Shown piece after piece: positions 1 through 12,764 of a DNA stretch of 64,000 nt. This DNA is from Euleptes europaea. Its lineage: Eukaryota; Chordata; Lepidosauria; Squamata; Sphaerodactylidae. The translations under genes were made by a program, and so were the position numbers. The notes under the pieces were generated by a model. It had not been told where the DNA came from, searched no databases, and worked only from the letters and a program-made list of their open reading frames with translations. The stretch spans positions 63,058,333 through 63,122,332 of the forward strand of contig NC_079312.1 of NCBI RefSeq assembly GCF_029931775.1. The letters are read 5' to 3'. Every line of letters begins with the position of its first letter. Position 1 is the stretch's first letter.

Positions 1-378
1 AGATGGTCGCTGATGGGATTATCGGGTCGGAGACAAAGACGCAAACAGCTGTGTCCAGGCGAGTCACTTCCTTGATGCCGGAGGTGCAATCTTTCGGAGC
101 TGATATCTCGGAGGTTTCAGCCATTAATCATGCAGATGGAGGGGAGGGGAGAGCTGTGTACGTATCAGGTCATCTCTTGCAAAAGCTGCTGGAGACACGA
201 TCTGGGCACAGTGAAAATGGATTCCTTCTGGTTCTATTATGAGGGCTTTCCTCCATATCCGTTTGGCTGGGTAGTACGGGGGCCTCTGTCCATGACATCT
301 GGGCTTGACTCCTGTCTAGACTGGCGATGACATGTGTCTCTGCGGTTGCCATGTAAAACAGTCCGGGAGATGGCAACC
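1..378. other. Intergenic DNA, nothing assigned
   Basis: Open frames here are short, overlap on both strands and match no protein I recognise. I see no repeat end, tRNA or splice-flanked exon. Left as unassigned intergenic sequence upstream of the first SINE. Confidence 0.5.
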
Positions 379-520
379 ACTGGCTTACAGCTGGCAGCAG
401 TTCTCCACAGTCTCAGGCAGAGGTCTTTCATATCACCTGCCACCTAAGTCTTTTATCTGGATATGCCGGGGATTGAACCTTGGACTCTCTGCATACCAAA
501 CAGACGCTCTACACTGACCC
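379..520 (-). repeat. tRNA-derived SINE, minus orientation (5' part)
   Basis: Read on the minus strand this starts with a diverged tRNA-like head. The reverse complement of 465-479 gives a B-box-like GGTTCAATCCCCGGC. The body resembles the fuller copy at 16795-17008 (shared 'tctcaggcagaggtctttc' type stretch). Non-coding. Confidence 0.7.
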
Positions 521-610
521 CCATAAGAACATAAGAAAAGCCATGCTGGATCAGACCAAGGTCCATCAAGTCCAGCAGTCTGTTCACACAGTGGCCAGCC
601 CAGGGCATGC
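521..610 (+). repeat. CR1-like LINE 3' fragment (likely)
   Basis: Begins with 'cataagaacataagaaaagcc' type sequence followed by 'tggatcagaccaaggtcca', a start seen in many sauropsid LINE-related repeats. Family assignment is from memory of such repeats and is moderate. The fragment abuts the SINE to its left. Confidence 0.45.
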
Positions 611-739
611 TGCAGCTGTGCCTGTGGTGGTGGTGGGTCACTCTGTCTCAGGGCTGCTGCTACTGACCTCAGTGTGATGCTTCCTCTGGTCAAGGCCACG
701 TTGCCCTTGCTTTACTGTGACTTGGAGAGGGGAGGGAGC

Positions 740-950
740 TAGGGTTGCCAACCCCCAGATACTAGATAGAGATCTGCTATTACAACTGATCTCCAGCCAA
801 TAGAGATTGGGTCACCTGGAGAAAATGGACGCTTTGGCAATTGTTCTCTGCGGCATTGAAGCCCCTCCCCTCCCCTCCCCAAACCCCACCCTCCTCAGGC
901 TTCACCCCCAAAACCTCCCGCTGGTGGCGAAGAGGGACCTGGCAACCCTG
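740..950 (+). mobile_element. hAT-type MITE with 8-bp TSD
   Basis: Starts TAGGGTTGCCA and ends with the inverted TGGCAACCCT. It is flanked by a perfect 8-bp duplication GAGGGAGC at 732-739 and 951-958. The interior (ctccag / tctccagccaatagagat / ctggagaaaatgg) recurs at least eight more times in the window. TIR plus 8-bp TSD points to hAT mobilisation; no transposase is encoded. Confidence 0.85.
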
Positions 951-958
951 GAGGGAGC

Positions 959-2963
959 CGCAACACCTTTTCCCTCTTCCTTTCCACACCCTCTGCTGTT
1001 TCACGCTGCCTAAGCAGGGACACGTCATCCTCCCTAGCCTACAGCAGACCTGAATTCTAAAACAGGCCACTCGTCCAATCCCCTCCCCTGGCTTGCTCTT
1101 CCCCTTCACCCAATAAGAAGGGGCTTGAAGCCCTGTCTCAGCTGTATCCACCTGCTGGGTTGCTTCCTTTCTCAGGCAGGGCTTGATGATGGGACTGGCT
1201 CCACCTGGCTGCCAAACTCTATTACTGAACCCAGAACAGGCAGCCCCACCCTGCCTGTTCTGGGAGTGTCCTGGCCTGGCTACTGCAGCTGCCCGTTATG
1301 TATGGCTTGTCTCAGTCAAGGTGAGTTGCCCCTGCAAGCCTGGGGCAGGTCATGTGACTAGAGACTGAGGCAAAGGCTGAAGTGAGGTGATGCCAGCATA
1401 CATCTGGTGGATCCAGACTGAACTGGCAGTTTATGCTGATTTCCCCTTCCTTCCGAAGACCCCGCCCCATAAACTTCCTCGATTCCCCTCTCCTTCAGCA
1501 GTAGCGTTTCATAGAGACCAGTTAGGCAGAAGTGGGAGGGAGAAAGCAGGAAAGCTCTGTTCAGCCATGAAAATTTTAGTCTGGAGCTGGAGACTGTGAA
1601 AGAATCTTTGCACACTGCTGTACAGTGAATTGTGCCAGGAACATTTCTATATTCTTGAATGTTTGTATTCAGACATGTGAATAAAACAATGCAAAATGCT
1701 CACGCGCTGTGTCGTGCAAATAATTTTACTCTGCATTTTGTTTAGGTGCTCCTTTGGCTTCTTGACATCTGAAATTGATCTTCGTGTCCAAATACACGCT
1801 CAAAGACAGGAAATGGGAAGTAGATTTTGTCAACTGCTGGGATGTGGCCAGAGCATTCTGAGTTTGCACCTTAAAAACTTATATAGATACTACTGTTGAA
1901 GACATGGGTCCAACAACATCTGCAAAATCCACTGGAAATGGCAGGTTTCCATATGTAGAGCACCCTCAGCCCCTATGCATGGCTGTCATATTGGCAGCAT
2001 GAAAACTAAGAAGTTGAGTGAGCACAGTCTGTGTTCCACAGCTCTCCAAAGCACTATGCCCGACAGAGGCAGATAGAGCCAAGACTTTCTCCTGGGCTTT
2101 TCCTCCACATGCATATTATTTACATAGTCACTCTCAGTAAGACGTATAGTTATCACTCCAAGTTATTAGTCATACAATTTAACATATAGTATATTTATGC
2201 ATCTGAAAGCACGGTATACAGCCTATCATGAGGGCTTTGGAATCTTTGGGCAGATCTGTTATGTAAACTGGTACTTAGTTTTTTAAATAATTGCTTGTGA
2301 TAATTACAGTCTACTGGGAAAAAATTTATTAGTTCGCTAACCAGTGACCTGACACAGTCTGTTGCCCCTGGACCTGCTCCCTAGTTTTATTTTAGCAATG
2401 CGTTAAGGCGACATGGTAGCAGTTATTTCTGTCTGGAATATTGCTTCAAGAAGTTTACATCTTGCATGTTGCAAGAAGGCATTTTAATGCTCACCATGAT
2501 AGCTGTGTGTTTTTTTTTAACATCACTCCAGTTAGATTAGATTCTTAAAGAATCCTGCCAGCCTTAGCGGCTACTGGGTCTCTCATGAAGAAGGTTATTT
2601 GTATTTCCCAATTTATTTTGTTGGACTACACCTCCAGGATTGGAGCTCTCATCATGAGGCACACATATCACAGCTGGAGGGTAGAGTAAGAGCTGAAGCC
2701 TAACATCTGGGTCACTGCCACCATCTTTTCTACCTACATACATTCCATCTACCCAGCCAATGTTCTCCCAGGTCCCAAGAAATGTTACAATAAATGGAGA
2801 AGCTTCTTTCAATATGTGTGTAGAGGGAGGAAACTGTACAATAGGCTTTGGTGGGGAAAACAGCCTGTGATAGATTTTATTTGTAAGCCACATTCTGTGC
2901 AATCCTATGCAGAGTTACTCGACTCTAAATCCATCTAACTCAAGAGTGAAGTTTAAATGCATT
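959..2963. other. Intergenic, no gene seen
   Basis: About 2 kb without a supported exon. Several frames of 60-120 codons exist but lack recognisable domains or splice context. Near 2903-2940 there is a weak match to the small 'aatcctaa..agagttactc' palindromic repeat seen clearly at 58344-58426. Confidence 0.5.
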
Positions 2964-3172
2964 GTGTGTGTGTAAAGTGCGTCAAGTCGCAGTCAACTTA
3001 TGGCGACCCCTTATGGGATTTTCAAGGCAAGAGACTAACAGAGGTGGTTTGCCAATGCCTTCCTCTGTATAGCAACCCTGGACTTCCTTGGTGGTCTCCC
3101 ATCCAAATACTAACCATTGCTGACCGTGCTTAGCTTCTGAGATTTGACAAAATCAGGCTAGCCTGGGCCATC
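2964..3172 (-). repeat. 5S-rRNA-derived SINE with BovB-type tail, minus, diverged
   Basis: From left to right it shows a (TG)n tail, the 'gtcaagtcgcag' tail module, the 'ggcaagagactaacagaggtgg' region and a 5S-like head (rc of 'gcctgattttgtcaaatctcagaag'). Near full length but more diverged than the copies at 11983 and 38534. Confidence 0.85.
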
Positions 3173-3328
3173 AAGTAATTTAAAATCTTCCTATTTTTAT
3201 AATGAAGGCATTTTTCAATCAGCACAGACGTACATACTAAATCTAGACAAATATATAAAGTCTTGAAATCAGTCAGACTCAGAGTTGTACTAGTGGGAGA
3301 CTCACAATGACTCGCAGGGGCATAATTT

Positions 3329-3478
3329 CACCTCCCCCAGTATTTCTTCTTTCCCTTCCCTGCAAGCCCCCCTAGCCTTTCCCCTTTTCTGCTTCTTTTT
3401 TCCTTCCCACTCACCAGCTAGCCTACCTTTTTCTGTCCCTTTGTCTTCACCTTTCTCTCCTTTCCTCCCCCCTGGAAA
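3329..3478. repeat. CT-rich low-complexity tract
   Basis: Mostly C and T on the + strand with runs such as 'tttcttctttcccttccc'. The 62-codon minus frame through it is a Lys/Glu/Gly-rich composition artefact. Confidence 0.7.
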
Positions 3479-3627
3479 ACTATGGCCCAATTGCGCTGTG
3501 CCACTTAATGTAAACCAACAAGGACTGCATGGAGTACCTATATAGTTCCTCTTTCCCTCCTCCTGGTAACCCCCACATCATCACCTTTTCCTGCTTCCTT
3601 TTCTCCTTCCCATCCACATTCAGCTAT

Positions 3628-4082
3628 ATTTATTATTTACTTCATTTATACTCTGCCTTTCTTCATAATGGGAACTCAAAGCAGAGCATATCTTTATCTC
3701 CTCCATTTTATCCTCACAACAACCCTGTGTGGTAGATTAGGCTGAGAGTGTGTGACTGGTAGGGTTGCCAACCTCCAGGTGGTGACTGGAGATCTCCCAT
3801 TATTAAAACTGATCTCCAGGCGACAGACATCAGTTCATCTGGAGAAAATGGCCACTTTGGAAGGAGGACTCTTTGGCATTATACCCCACTGAAGTCCCTC
3901 CCCTCCCCAACCCCACCCTCCTCAGGCTCCATCACCCCCAAATTTCTAGATATTACCCAACCCGGACCTTGGAATCCTAGTGACTGGCCCAAGGTCATCC
4001 AGTGAGCATCAAAGCAATGGGGATTTGAAGCCCAGTCTCCTACATCATAGTCCAACACTAATCACTACACCACACTGACTTT
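3628..4082 (-). repeat. tRNA-derived SINE (minus), split by a MITE
   Basis: Starts with 'tttattatttacttcattta', passes through 'ttttatcctcacaacaaccc' and ends at the tRNA-like head (rc: gtgtagtgattagtgttgg). The SINE is interrupted at 3760-3979 by the GGTTGCCA MITE. SINE sequence resumes exactly after the duplicated GTGACTGG. Confidence 0.8.
3760..3979 (+). mobile_element. hAT-type MITE nested in a SINE, 8-bp TSD
   Basis: Begins TAGGGTTGCC and ends GGAATCCTA. The flanking duplication GTGACTGG (3752-3759 and 3980-3987) is perfect. Because the host SINE is itself recognisable, the pre-insertion site can be read directly, which proves the element boundaries. Confidence 0.9.
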
Positions 4083-6637
4083 CACGCAGCACTTTTGTTG
4101 AATAATAGCGAGTAGCCAGGCCTGCAAATGGTTGCTGCTGGGTCTGGCCCCAACTAATCTTCCTTCAAAGGCCAAAACAGCCCTGGAAAGGGCCCTTCCC
4201 CCAACCTTTTACTGACAGAATCCAAGGCATGAAGGCTGGCAATACTGTTGTGTTTGCATAGCAATGGCCACTGAGGGCTTTCGTTTATTAAAGCTAAAGG
4301 AGCTGCTGCTGTTACTTGGGGGAGGGGAGAAGTTAACCCCCCAATGTAATTTATTTTAGATTTCAGATTTTTCTGCAAACCTGGGCTTTTTCACATCTGC
4401 AGAAAGGTCCGTATTGTGTGTTCATGATTTCTATCTCTAGATTTATATCCACAGATTTGGTTATGTTGAGCATGGGATACAGTGACTCCAGACACTAAAT
4501 TTATGATTCTGTCTCAGTGTAGCTAATACTTGCAACTCTGGTTTCACAGCTGAATTACACATATAGATACAGATATGTACATACATACGCAACTCCACAA
4601 TGTGGCTAAAGCACAACATATAGTTTGCAAATAAGAAACACATTATTCTAAAGGACATTTAAGGCAACAGCTGGTATCAAGAAGCTCACGTGTACAGCAT
4701 TTCTAGTTCTGTCTAACAAGGAGCGATACCATGGTGCATACTATTGGGAATACTCTCAGTTCTCAAAGCTAAATTTAATGAACAGGATTGCATCACTTCC
4801 TGCTTTCTAGTAGTTGCTATGTAACTGCTTTCTAGTAGCTACTTATTTTAATTAACAGGCATACATATGTAAACCTGAAGTGATGAGATCAAACTTTGAA
4901 ATGCTATTGACCCACTAATACAGATTAAAATAACAAAGAGACTATTACAAAATAATAAAGCTTCTTTGTAAGGAAGTAAAAAACATGAGCAAACAACATT
5001 GATTTAAAAGCCAAATGTAAAATCTGCATAATTAAAATCTTTGGCAGATGAAGCCCAGGATTATTCCACAAGGATAACTGCTTCGAAACAATCTGTTACT
5101 AACGTAACTGATACTAGTACACAATCCATTACTCATTTTCTAGTTATTGAACTCAGCAGAAGCCGATTTATCCCCATCTGTAGAATCTGTCTCCTTTCTA
5201 AATCACATGCAAGTTGGTACCACCCACCAATATATGGAAAGCTTTGAATACAGAGTCCCCAGTTTTAAAACAAGTCTAATAATTATAATAAAATCCATCA
5301 CACTTGCCACAGTTCTGTTGTGCTTGTCACTGCTATATGTTACATATGAATTCAGAAGTTTGTTCTGGGAATCTTCTACGTGGAAGTCATGATTCTAGCA
5401 ATAGGCGCTGCAGAGAATGCACCACCCAGAGATCACAGATGTTATGGCGCCTGGTTTAGATCAGGATACTGAAAGATGTAAGCTGAACTATGATGGAAAG
5501 CCCAGGTAGCTAACTAGGTTAGCCCACAATCAAGGACTATTGATATCAGTGTGACATGCTGTTTAGTCCAAAGCAGATTTACTGAGTGAATCTTGTTTTG
5601 ATCAATGGGATTTACTCCTACTTTACATTGGAGTGCAGCCTTTCTTCCTAGCACACAAGATTGAAGTGAATTATTTGTAACTTCTGACACCAGAACATTC
5701 AGAAAACTGATTCCTTACAGTGGAATGTTGGAGTTTTGAACCACATTAGCTTGGATGGTATTTCTAATGTAAAAACCTGGGGAAAGCCTTATTTTGTTTT
5801 GCTGCGTACAACATCCATGTTAAGTCCGAAGAACTCAAACTGCTTGCTTGACAGTTGTCCTGCTGATTTCAGAGGATCTACTTCTCAGCTAAGAGAAAGT
5901 TCTGGGTTTGTATCAACAATCAGGAAAAAAGGAGCAAATATATGCATACTGTTCCTATTGCAGTGGCAAAGACTTCTGAAACTTAATGGACTGCAGGTAA
6001 ATCTATCATACCAAGAAATTAATAGCTTTCTCAACACACACACACAAAAGCAGAATATAAATTCAAATTGTAAGCTCTGACAGGCTCTTTGCCTTAATGA
6101 CTAGTTGTCCTTACTTTGTACTGCTTTCAGAATGAGATTCTTTTTCAGGATAAAAATGGATACCGTTTGTGAAGCAAACATTTATGGTTGACAAATCGTC
6201 AGCTTTACCAGTGTGATTAAACCACTTACCGTTCTCAAATTGAAGACGTCATATTCATGAGGCAAATTCTGGCAATTTGTATGTCTCCAGCTGGCAGGCT
6301 GACACTGCCTTTCCAGAAAGGTTGTCACCCTTACGCAGTCCCTTGATGAAATGGCATCCCATGTCAGAAGGATATAGGAGATAGAATTACCTGCCTGCAC
6401 CAGTTCATGGTTTCTAGGAGATAATCCATAAATTATTAATCCTTCTAATGTTCTTGAGCAATATAAGGAGGGCTGCCTATGACCTATTTCAACCTTTCTG
6501 AGTGCTGCTGTGAGAAGAGTCTTGTTGTAGCAATAAAACTATTAGTTCTTATTGGATTATCATGGCAGTTTATAGCCATTTATTTCAACATTGGCCACTT
6601 TTATATCTGTTATCTGAACCTAAACTGGTGATAATAC
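4083..6637. other. Intergenic, AT-rich, no gene seen
   Basis: No exon, RNA gene or clear repeat end was recognised. A short (AC)n run lies near 6035-6047. A weak version of the small palindromic repeat ('gatttactgagtgaat..tttactcctactt') may lie around 5570-5640. Confidence 0.45.
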
Positions 6638-6711
6638 AGGGTTGCTGCACAGAGGCAGGCAATGGCAAACTACCTCTGTTAATCTCTTGCCTTGAAAACC
6701 CTACAGGATCT
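6638..6711 (+). repeat. 5S-derived SINE fragment
   Basis: Contains 'cagggttgctgcacagaggc', 'aggcaatggcaaactacctc' and 'ctcttgccttgaaaaccc', the middle module of the 5S SINE. Both the head and the tail are missing. Confidence 0.7.
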
Positions 6712-7841
6712 CCCTAAATCAGCTGCAACATGGCAGCTCTTGCCACCACCACAGCGAAACACACAGATGAGTAAATGCCTTTCATGTTGTTATACTTCTA
6801 CTTTATTAAATTACATGGTTCAATTATTCATAGTTGCTTTAATGCTTCTCACTCCATGTAATTTCCTGAAGGTATGCACCAACTTCATAGAAAAGAACAA
6901 ACTACATATCAGTTCACATTAGCGTCCCTAAACGTATTCTTCCTGGTATGGCTGGAGGTGGTAAACGTCAGGATAAAACAGCAGAACATGCACTTATATT
7001 CCAAATAATATGCTTAAATGGTGTAGTTTAATAAAAAATATTTCTGTTTTCCTAATTTTTCACTATTTTTCCATATTGTTGCTTCAGGGCCATAACGTTT
7101 TAAACTCATCAATTTAAAGAAAGGGTTGCCTAAAATATTGGTCTGAGACATCAGACAGCCCAAAGTCAAGGAATAGGTTTTGATCTTAATCCTGTCATCC
7201 CTCTCCAATAAGCATGTTTCCTACTTAATTCACAGCTGGGTTGTGTTTGTCATGAACAGCATTCAAAATAACCCTCAGCACTGACATGCTGTCTTATTGT
7301 AAGCACAGCATTTTTGTTGTGTTCCACACAAACTAGAAAAAGGAAACAGGACAGAGTTATTCTAAAGCAACAAAGTTCTGAAAAGATACCTCAGCAATGA
7401 GTTATGGCTTGAATTAGTGGGGAAATTTGAAATTAGGCTACACAATCTGTTTCCCTAATCAGCAGTGGAACTCAAAAGTCCTGCTGGAGAGACTTGAAGA
7501 TAGCTACTATGTCCCCACACTGGTGTATCTTGAAGATGGTCAAGGAGCGCCATGGAGCCGCAGCCCCTGGTGCTCCCTTGTACTATAGGAGGGCAGGCGC
7601 CCGAGTTAACAAAACCCCGAGCAGGGAATCCACCCAACTTGTTAGTAGTCTGCCACCACTCTTGAATAGTGCTCAACACCAGACTGAGGCCAAAAGCACC
7701 TTAGCCTGCCCTTTACAGTTACAAAAAAAACCACAACACCGACCCTGCAGAGTAGCACACCTGCAGCATAGGGTTATAATTACAGGAGTCCGATTTGGTG
7801 AGCATGCAGCCCTTTAACAGGCCAACTAGATTTAACTTGAA

Positions 7842-8603
7842 GCCAGCAAAGATCAAGAAGCCAGTCAAAGAATATAGTTTAAGAATTTATTAAGGCTTGT
7901 ACTTAGTTCCAGAATAAAGCCATACATAAGCAGAGCAAAATAAAACAATAAAGCTTAAAGCAAATATCTAACTACACAGTAGAGGTTTGGTTTAAAGAGG
8001 TTTGGTACACAAAGCAGTTTACCGGTTTACATCGGTTTTTCACGGGCTTCCCCCCGCATCAGCATTCAGGATTGCATCCAAGGTTGAGAGAGACAGCATC
8101 CCTTGCTATGGGGGCAAAGGCATGGTGATGACCTCCGTGCAATCCAGCACACCGAGCACCACACACTGACCAATTCAGGTGTTCTTATCTCCACAGAGCC
8201 AGAATGGGTGGAGCTCTTGCCCAATCCGGGTCCGCCAAGAATTATAGTCAGGTGTTGTAAATTATGCTGAGCAAGCGGTTCCCAACTGCCCCTTTGAAGT
8301 GTGGTTGTGAAGAATGGCGGCCGTCCATCCATCACCCCTCCCTCATCCTCCAAGTGACAGGGGAAACTTCCAATGTGAGCTGAGTTGTTTCTTCTAATTG
8401 CTCTCCGGCCTTGAAGGCTGGAAGGAGGATAGTTGGAGATTGCTTCCAGCTGGTGTTATCTAAGAGGTGCTAAGCTTCCCAGGGACTTCAAATACCCCTT
8501 GCATACCAAAGATTTCTAAAATGGAAATCAAGCAGGCCAAAATCCAGGCCTGAACCAAAGATTTATCACACAAGGAATTGTGGGTGATCTCAATTCCTTG
8601 ACA
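7842..8603 (-). mobile_element. Possible solo LTR-like fossil, unclassified
   Basis: A ~760-bp moderately GC-rich block unlike its AT-rich flanks. It has AATAAA-type signals on the minus strand near its left end and possible 5-bp flanking repeats (AAGAT). No coding region, primer-binding site or second copy is visible in the window. Classification as an LTR is a weak inference; it could be another kind of repeat. Confidence 0.25.
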
Positions 8604-9117
8604 AAGATGCCACTGACAGCTTCAAAATGGCAATATGATGTTGTGCTCATGGTAATGTAACTACAATATTAGCACAATAGGACCAGCATAAGGACCAGAA
8701 CTGGGTAGCATTTCAGGGAAAGAGCATCACCGATTCAGGGTCCACATGGTCCTGTCTCTAACTCCAGCATATTAAGCCAGCAAAAGAGGCAGTCAAATCA
8801 CCTAAATGAGAAGAAAACTGTTGTTTTCTCCCACTGTTCCTTCCTCCGTCTGCATAACCATAACAGAATGTAGGACTCCAATGAACTCCACAGACACTCA
8901 TGATTCACCTACATTAGTATATAAACATTTACTAGGACACCCATGTCTCAAATGATAGTGTGTGTTGCATGAGAACTGTATCTCTCTGCCCTTATGGTTT
9001 GTGCACTTAGAATACACATAGGAATTTTGGTGATCTGCACTCTGGAGAAAGGTCACTTTGCACAAATGGGAGCACTTCACACAAACAGCCAAGGCTGGTA
9101 ACAAACATAGGAAGATC

Positions 9118-9296
9118 TTGTTGGATCTCTGCTGCTAACCAGGGTTGGCCCTGGTTAGTATTTGGCATGGAAGGCCACCAAGGAAGTCCAGGGTTGGTAC
9201 ACAGAGGCAGGCAATGGGAAACCACCTCTGTTCATCTCTTACCTTGAAAACCTTGAAAAAGGCAGCAACTTGATGGCACTTTACACACACGGCAAC
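9118..9296 (+). repeat. 5S-derived SINE, diverged, 5'-truncated
   Basis: Shows 'ccctggttagtatttggcat', 'caccaaggaagtccagggtt', 'cacctctgttcatctcttac' and a decayed tail ending in 'tttacacacac'. Old copy, + orientation. Confidence 0.75.
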
Positions 9297-10289
9297 CCAA
9301 TTGTGTGGGGAAATTGATAGCGGTACTCCAGGACATAGTTAAGGAGGAGGCAAACCAGAAATGGAACAGTTACAGCCAGCAGTGAGGGAGAAACCCGAGC
9401 AGTGAGATGGATGTTTTGTTGTTGTTTTGTTTTGCACCAAGGAGATTCTCGAATAGGAAATAAGACTACCAGAGTGGGTTTGCAGTGAATGTTGCACCTA
9501 TCATGAAGTGTGATGCTTTTACAACATGGGCAGAAATGGTGGGTGGAGCGACATAAATTGCCATAATTCTCCCCACTTTTAAATATATAGTGTCCTGTAA
9601 TCAGCTGTGAATTGACGACAATAACAAAAACATTATGCAGGACATGGACTTGAAATTTACCAACACTGGACCTCCAAGCCGATTATAGAACCAAACTCCC
9701 AGCAATCTAACATGGGCGATTACTAGCACACAAAGTATTCACTGGCTGCAAAGTAGTTCTCTGTCTCCACTCATTAAGGTAACAGAATGGCAACAGAATA
9801 CATTTTGAGAGGAAAATGTGCCTCTCAAAAAGAAACTCTGTATAAAGCATCAAGTAATGACAGAGCAATATAAAAAGTGAAATAAGAAAAAAGAATCCTC
9901 TATTAGAATGCAAAAGGGATGTTTGAAAACGGAAGAAAAAAAGAATCCACAAACTGCCACTTGATTCTTTTATCTTTTGCTTCAAATTTCACCTTCTGTT
10001 CAAAAGACGTATGGAACTGCTTTCACTGACATCTTCTGCTAACATCACTGGATTTTGTTCAGAGAGAGTTTCAGGCCTGACAGAAAAACTGCTGAGATGC
10101 CTACTTGGTTTTGTGGAGAAATGCCTTCCACCCTAGAATTCGCCTCAGTAATGTCACCATTGGGGCTGCATTTTGTTTATGAGTTGAAACCTGGTTGCAA
10201 ACTCATAGCTGGCAGGAAACAGGGGGCCAGGGCTTGAGCCATCAAGCCCAACCACAGAGTACTTGAGAGATTTGGCACTGGCCAAAGCA

Positions 10290-10486
10290 TAGGATTGCCA
10301 ACCTCCAGGTACTAGCTGGAGATCTCCCACTATTACAACTGTCCTCCAGCCGACAGAGATCAGTTCACCTGGAGAAAATGGCAGCTCTGGCAATTGGACT
10401 CTATGGCATTAAAATCCCTCCCCTCCCCAAACCCCGCCCAGGCTCTGCCCCAAAAATCTCTTGCCGGTGGTGAAGAGGCAACCCTA
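10290..10486 (+). mobile_element. hAT-type MITE with 8-bp TSD
   Basis: Starts TAGGATTGCCA and ends GGCAACCCTA. The flanks CCAAAGCA (10282-10289) and CCGAAGCA (10487-10494) match at 7 of 8 positions. Same family as the copies at 740 and 3760. Confidence 0.85.
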
Positions 10487-11553
10487 CCGAAGCAGGACAA
10501 TGATTTACCATCTCACACCTTGCATAAAAGGCACTCTTAAAGGGACAGAGATGAAGGCAGCCAAATGCCTAGAAAGTTTTCTCTTTCAGTTTGCAGCAGG
10601 AATATCAGAAGGGGGGGGAAGGGAGGAAACTCTTCAAGAGGATATTATTAATTATGAGGACATGAGAAAAAGTTCTTCCATCTTGAGCAGCTCTTTAGAA
10701 GAGCACAAGCCATTATATAAATGATGGGCAGCCCATTCATGACGGGGGGGGGGGCAGTTAGGCAGCGGCCAGGAGCGATGCAACCACACCACTTTCACTG
10801 AGACTTCCTGGCCACTGTAAAGAAATGTAAAATATTTTTTAATTTTTTAAAGAAGAAAATGCTGTTATTGACTGCAGTGAGGCTGTGCTACCAAAAAAGG
10901 TGGTGTAGCAGTGCCGCAGTGCGAGGGGGTGTTTCCAGCACGAAAGGGGTTAGGAAGCTGCCTAAAGGCAGCTCCACCCCCAGGAATGCCCTGGAAACAC
11001 CTCCCAGGATGCCGGCTGCTGGAATGCTGCCAAGAGGCAGTGCCGGCACCTGAGTCTTGACCCGCTGTGTGGTGTCCCCGCACCAGCAGGGATGCCAGCC
11101 GTGATGGCATATATACCCCTTCTCCTGGGTTAAACAGGCACTTATGCTGCTGCAGGGTCATGCTGGCTCCTAAGGTGCATCACCTCCCCACTTCAGGATT
11201 GCAGCCAGAGTCTTTATCTAAGGACTCCATCTTGTCCATGTGGAGAGAGACAATGGGGAGAAGTCCCAACCCTGACAACTAAGGTAATTTATTAAACACT
11301 GTTTAGGATAAATATTGAGTATAAGGAAAGGGGACTGAGTGTTTTCACCTTTTCTTTTTATCCTTGTTCAGCCTGATGCATGAACAGACCATATTTGTTA
11401 AATTCATTTATTACACTTTCTTATATTTTGAGTTTAAATTGTAGCATTAGGAAACACCCTCTCTGCAGCCGTTGTGGCTAGCCTTCCAACCTTGGTTTCT
11501 ATCAGTAAGGGGAAGGGGTCAGGGCTTTTCAGCAGGGCTGTTGAGGGTCTTTG
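10487..11553. other. Intergenic; GC-rich repeat-like block 10740-11170
   Basis: A G run near 10744-10754 is followed by a GC-rich stretch with short internal repeats and open frames on both strands that match nothing known. Composition similar to 55750-56000 suggests an unclassified DNA-transposon remnant; I could not find its ends. Confidence 0.35.
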
Positions 11554-11725
11554 AGGGGAGACACATTAGGGCCAAGCCTAGTAGCAACCAGTGGGCAACT
11601 TGAAACCACCCCACTTGCAAGACACTCAGACCCAGCATCTTGCTACTGTTCAACAGCAGCCACCCCACGAAAGCCAGCGTAATGCAGTGGTTACACTTTC
11701 AGACTAGGACCTGAGAGACCCAGGA
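11554..11725 (+). repeat. Direct segmental duplication, copy 1
   Basis: The sequence from 'acacattagggccaagccta' through 'ccccacgaaagccagcgtaa' into the head of the tRNA SINE is repeated about 1.05 kb downstream (12607-12764, resuming at 12966). Similarity is high with a few substitutions and small indels. Confidence 0.85.
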
Positions 11726-11910
11726 TCAAATCCCCTCTCCCATGGAAGCCTGCAGGGTGACCTTGGGCCAGTAACATATTCTCAGCCTAGCCTACCTCAC
11801 AGGATTGCTGTGAGGATAAAATGGAGGAAAGGAGAATGAAGTGAGATGGTCTGAATCTCCATTGTGGTGAAGGGTGGTGATATAAATGAAGTAAATAATG
11901 TTGGAATCTG
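11668..11910 (+). repeat. tRNA-derived SINE, plus
   Basis: tRNA-like head with A-box-like 'tgcagtggtta' and B-box-like 'ggatcaaatcc'. Then 'gggtgaccttgggccagtaa', 'aggataaaatgg' and the terminal 'tataaatgaagtaaataatg'. Same family as 3628-4082 and 48062-48215, and its 5' end lies inside the direct duplication. Confidence 0.8.
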
Positions 11911-11982
11911 GCAATGTCTTGTCTACAAAGAAGATTCTGCAGAGGGCAGCAATATCTAGCTAGATAGGACTGTAGGGGGAGT

Positions 11983-12212
11983 GTGTGTGTGTGTGTGTGT
12001 AAAGTGCCGTCAAGTCGCAGCGGACTTATGGCGACCCCTTTTTGGGGTTTTCATGGCAAGAGACTAACAGAGGTGGTTTGCCAGTGCCTTCCTCTGCACA
12101 GCAACCCTGGACTTCCTTGGTGGTCTCCCATCCAACTACTAACCAGGGCTGACCTTGCTTAGCTTCTGAGATCTGACAAGATCAGGCTAGCCTGGGCCAT
12201 CCAGGTCAGGGC
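11983..12212 (-). repeat. 5S-derived SINE, full length, minus, perfect TSD
   Basis: (TG)n tail, 'aaagtgccgtcaagtcgcag' tail module, middle module, then the complete 5S-like head ending 'ccatccaggtcagggc'. It is flanked by an 11-bp perfect duplication GTAGGGGGAGT (11972-11982 and 12213-12223). This is a comparatively young copy. Confidence 0.92.
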
Positions 12213-12606
12213 GTAGGGGGAGTACCTCCCTTCTAAAGGGTCTTCCCTGTCTGCAGAATGCTATTCTTAGGCCTTTTGTCTAGAACCGTCTAGATCTCTC
12301 TCTCAGCTAGGAAGGCGGCTAGGTTTATCTCTTCTTTTTCCTATGCAGTTTTTTAGTTCCCAAATCAAGGTTTCTTTACTATTAATCAGTTAAGTGACTG
12401 CTGCATAGGGACTCTGCCAATAAATATATAATACCTGAAGGTGGAGGGCAGATAAAGAGAAAGCTGATTGGTGGGCAGGGAGAAGGAAGCAGGGAAAGCG
12501 AAGGATACAGAAGTTGCCAGAAAGAAAGAAAGAGGGAAATAGTATAGGGAGAGCAGGGGGAGTAAGGTGCCCCTGCAAGTCTTGCTGGCTGTTCTCCAAG
12601 CATATT

Positions 12607-12764
12607 AGGGGAGGACACATTAGGGCCAAGCCTAGTAGCAACCAGCAGGCAACTTGAAACCACACCACTTGCAGGACTCAGGCCCAGCCTCTTGCTACTG
12701 TTCAACAGCAGCCACCCCACGAAAGCCAGCGTAATGTAGTGGTGACACTTTCAGACTAGGACCT
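12607..12764 (+). repeat. Direct segmental duplication, copy 2
   Basis: Second copy of 11554-11725. It is interrupted within its tRNA-SINE head by the palindromic element 12765-12965; the SINE head ('taggacctgggagacccagg') resumes at 12966 and then ends near 12985. Confidence 0.85.

Noticed and set aside
7842-8603. Complete LTR element
   Set aside because: No second LTR, no coding region and no clear canonical ends; kept only as a low-confidence possible solo LTR-like fossil.
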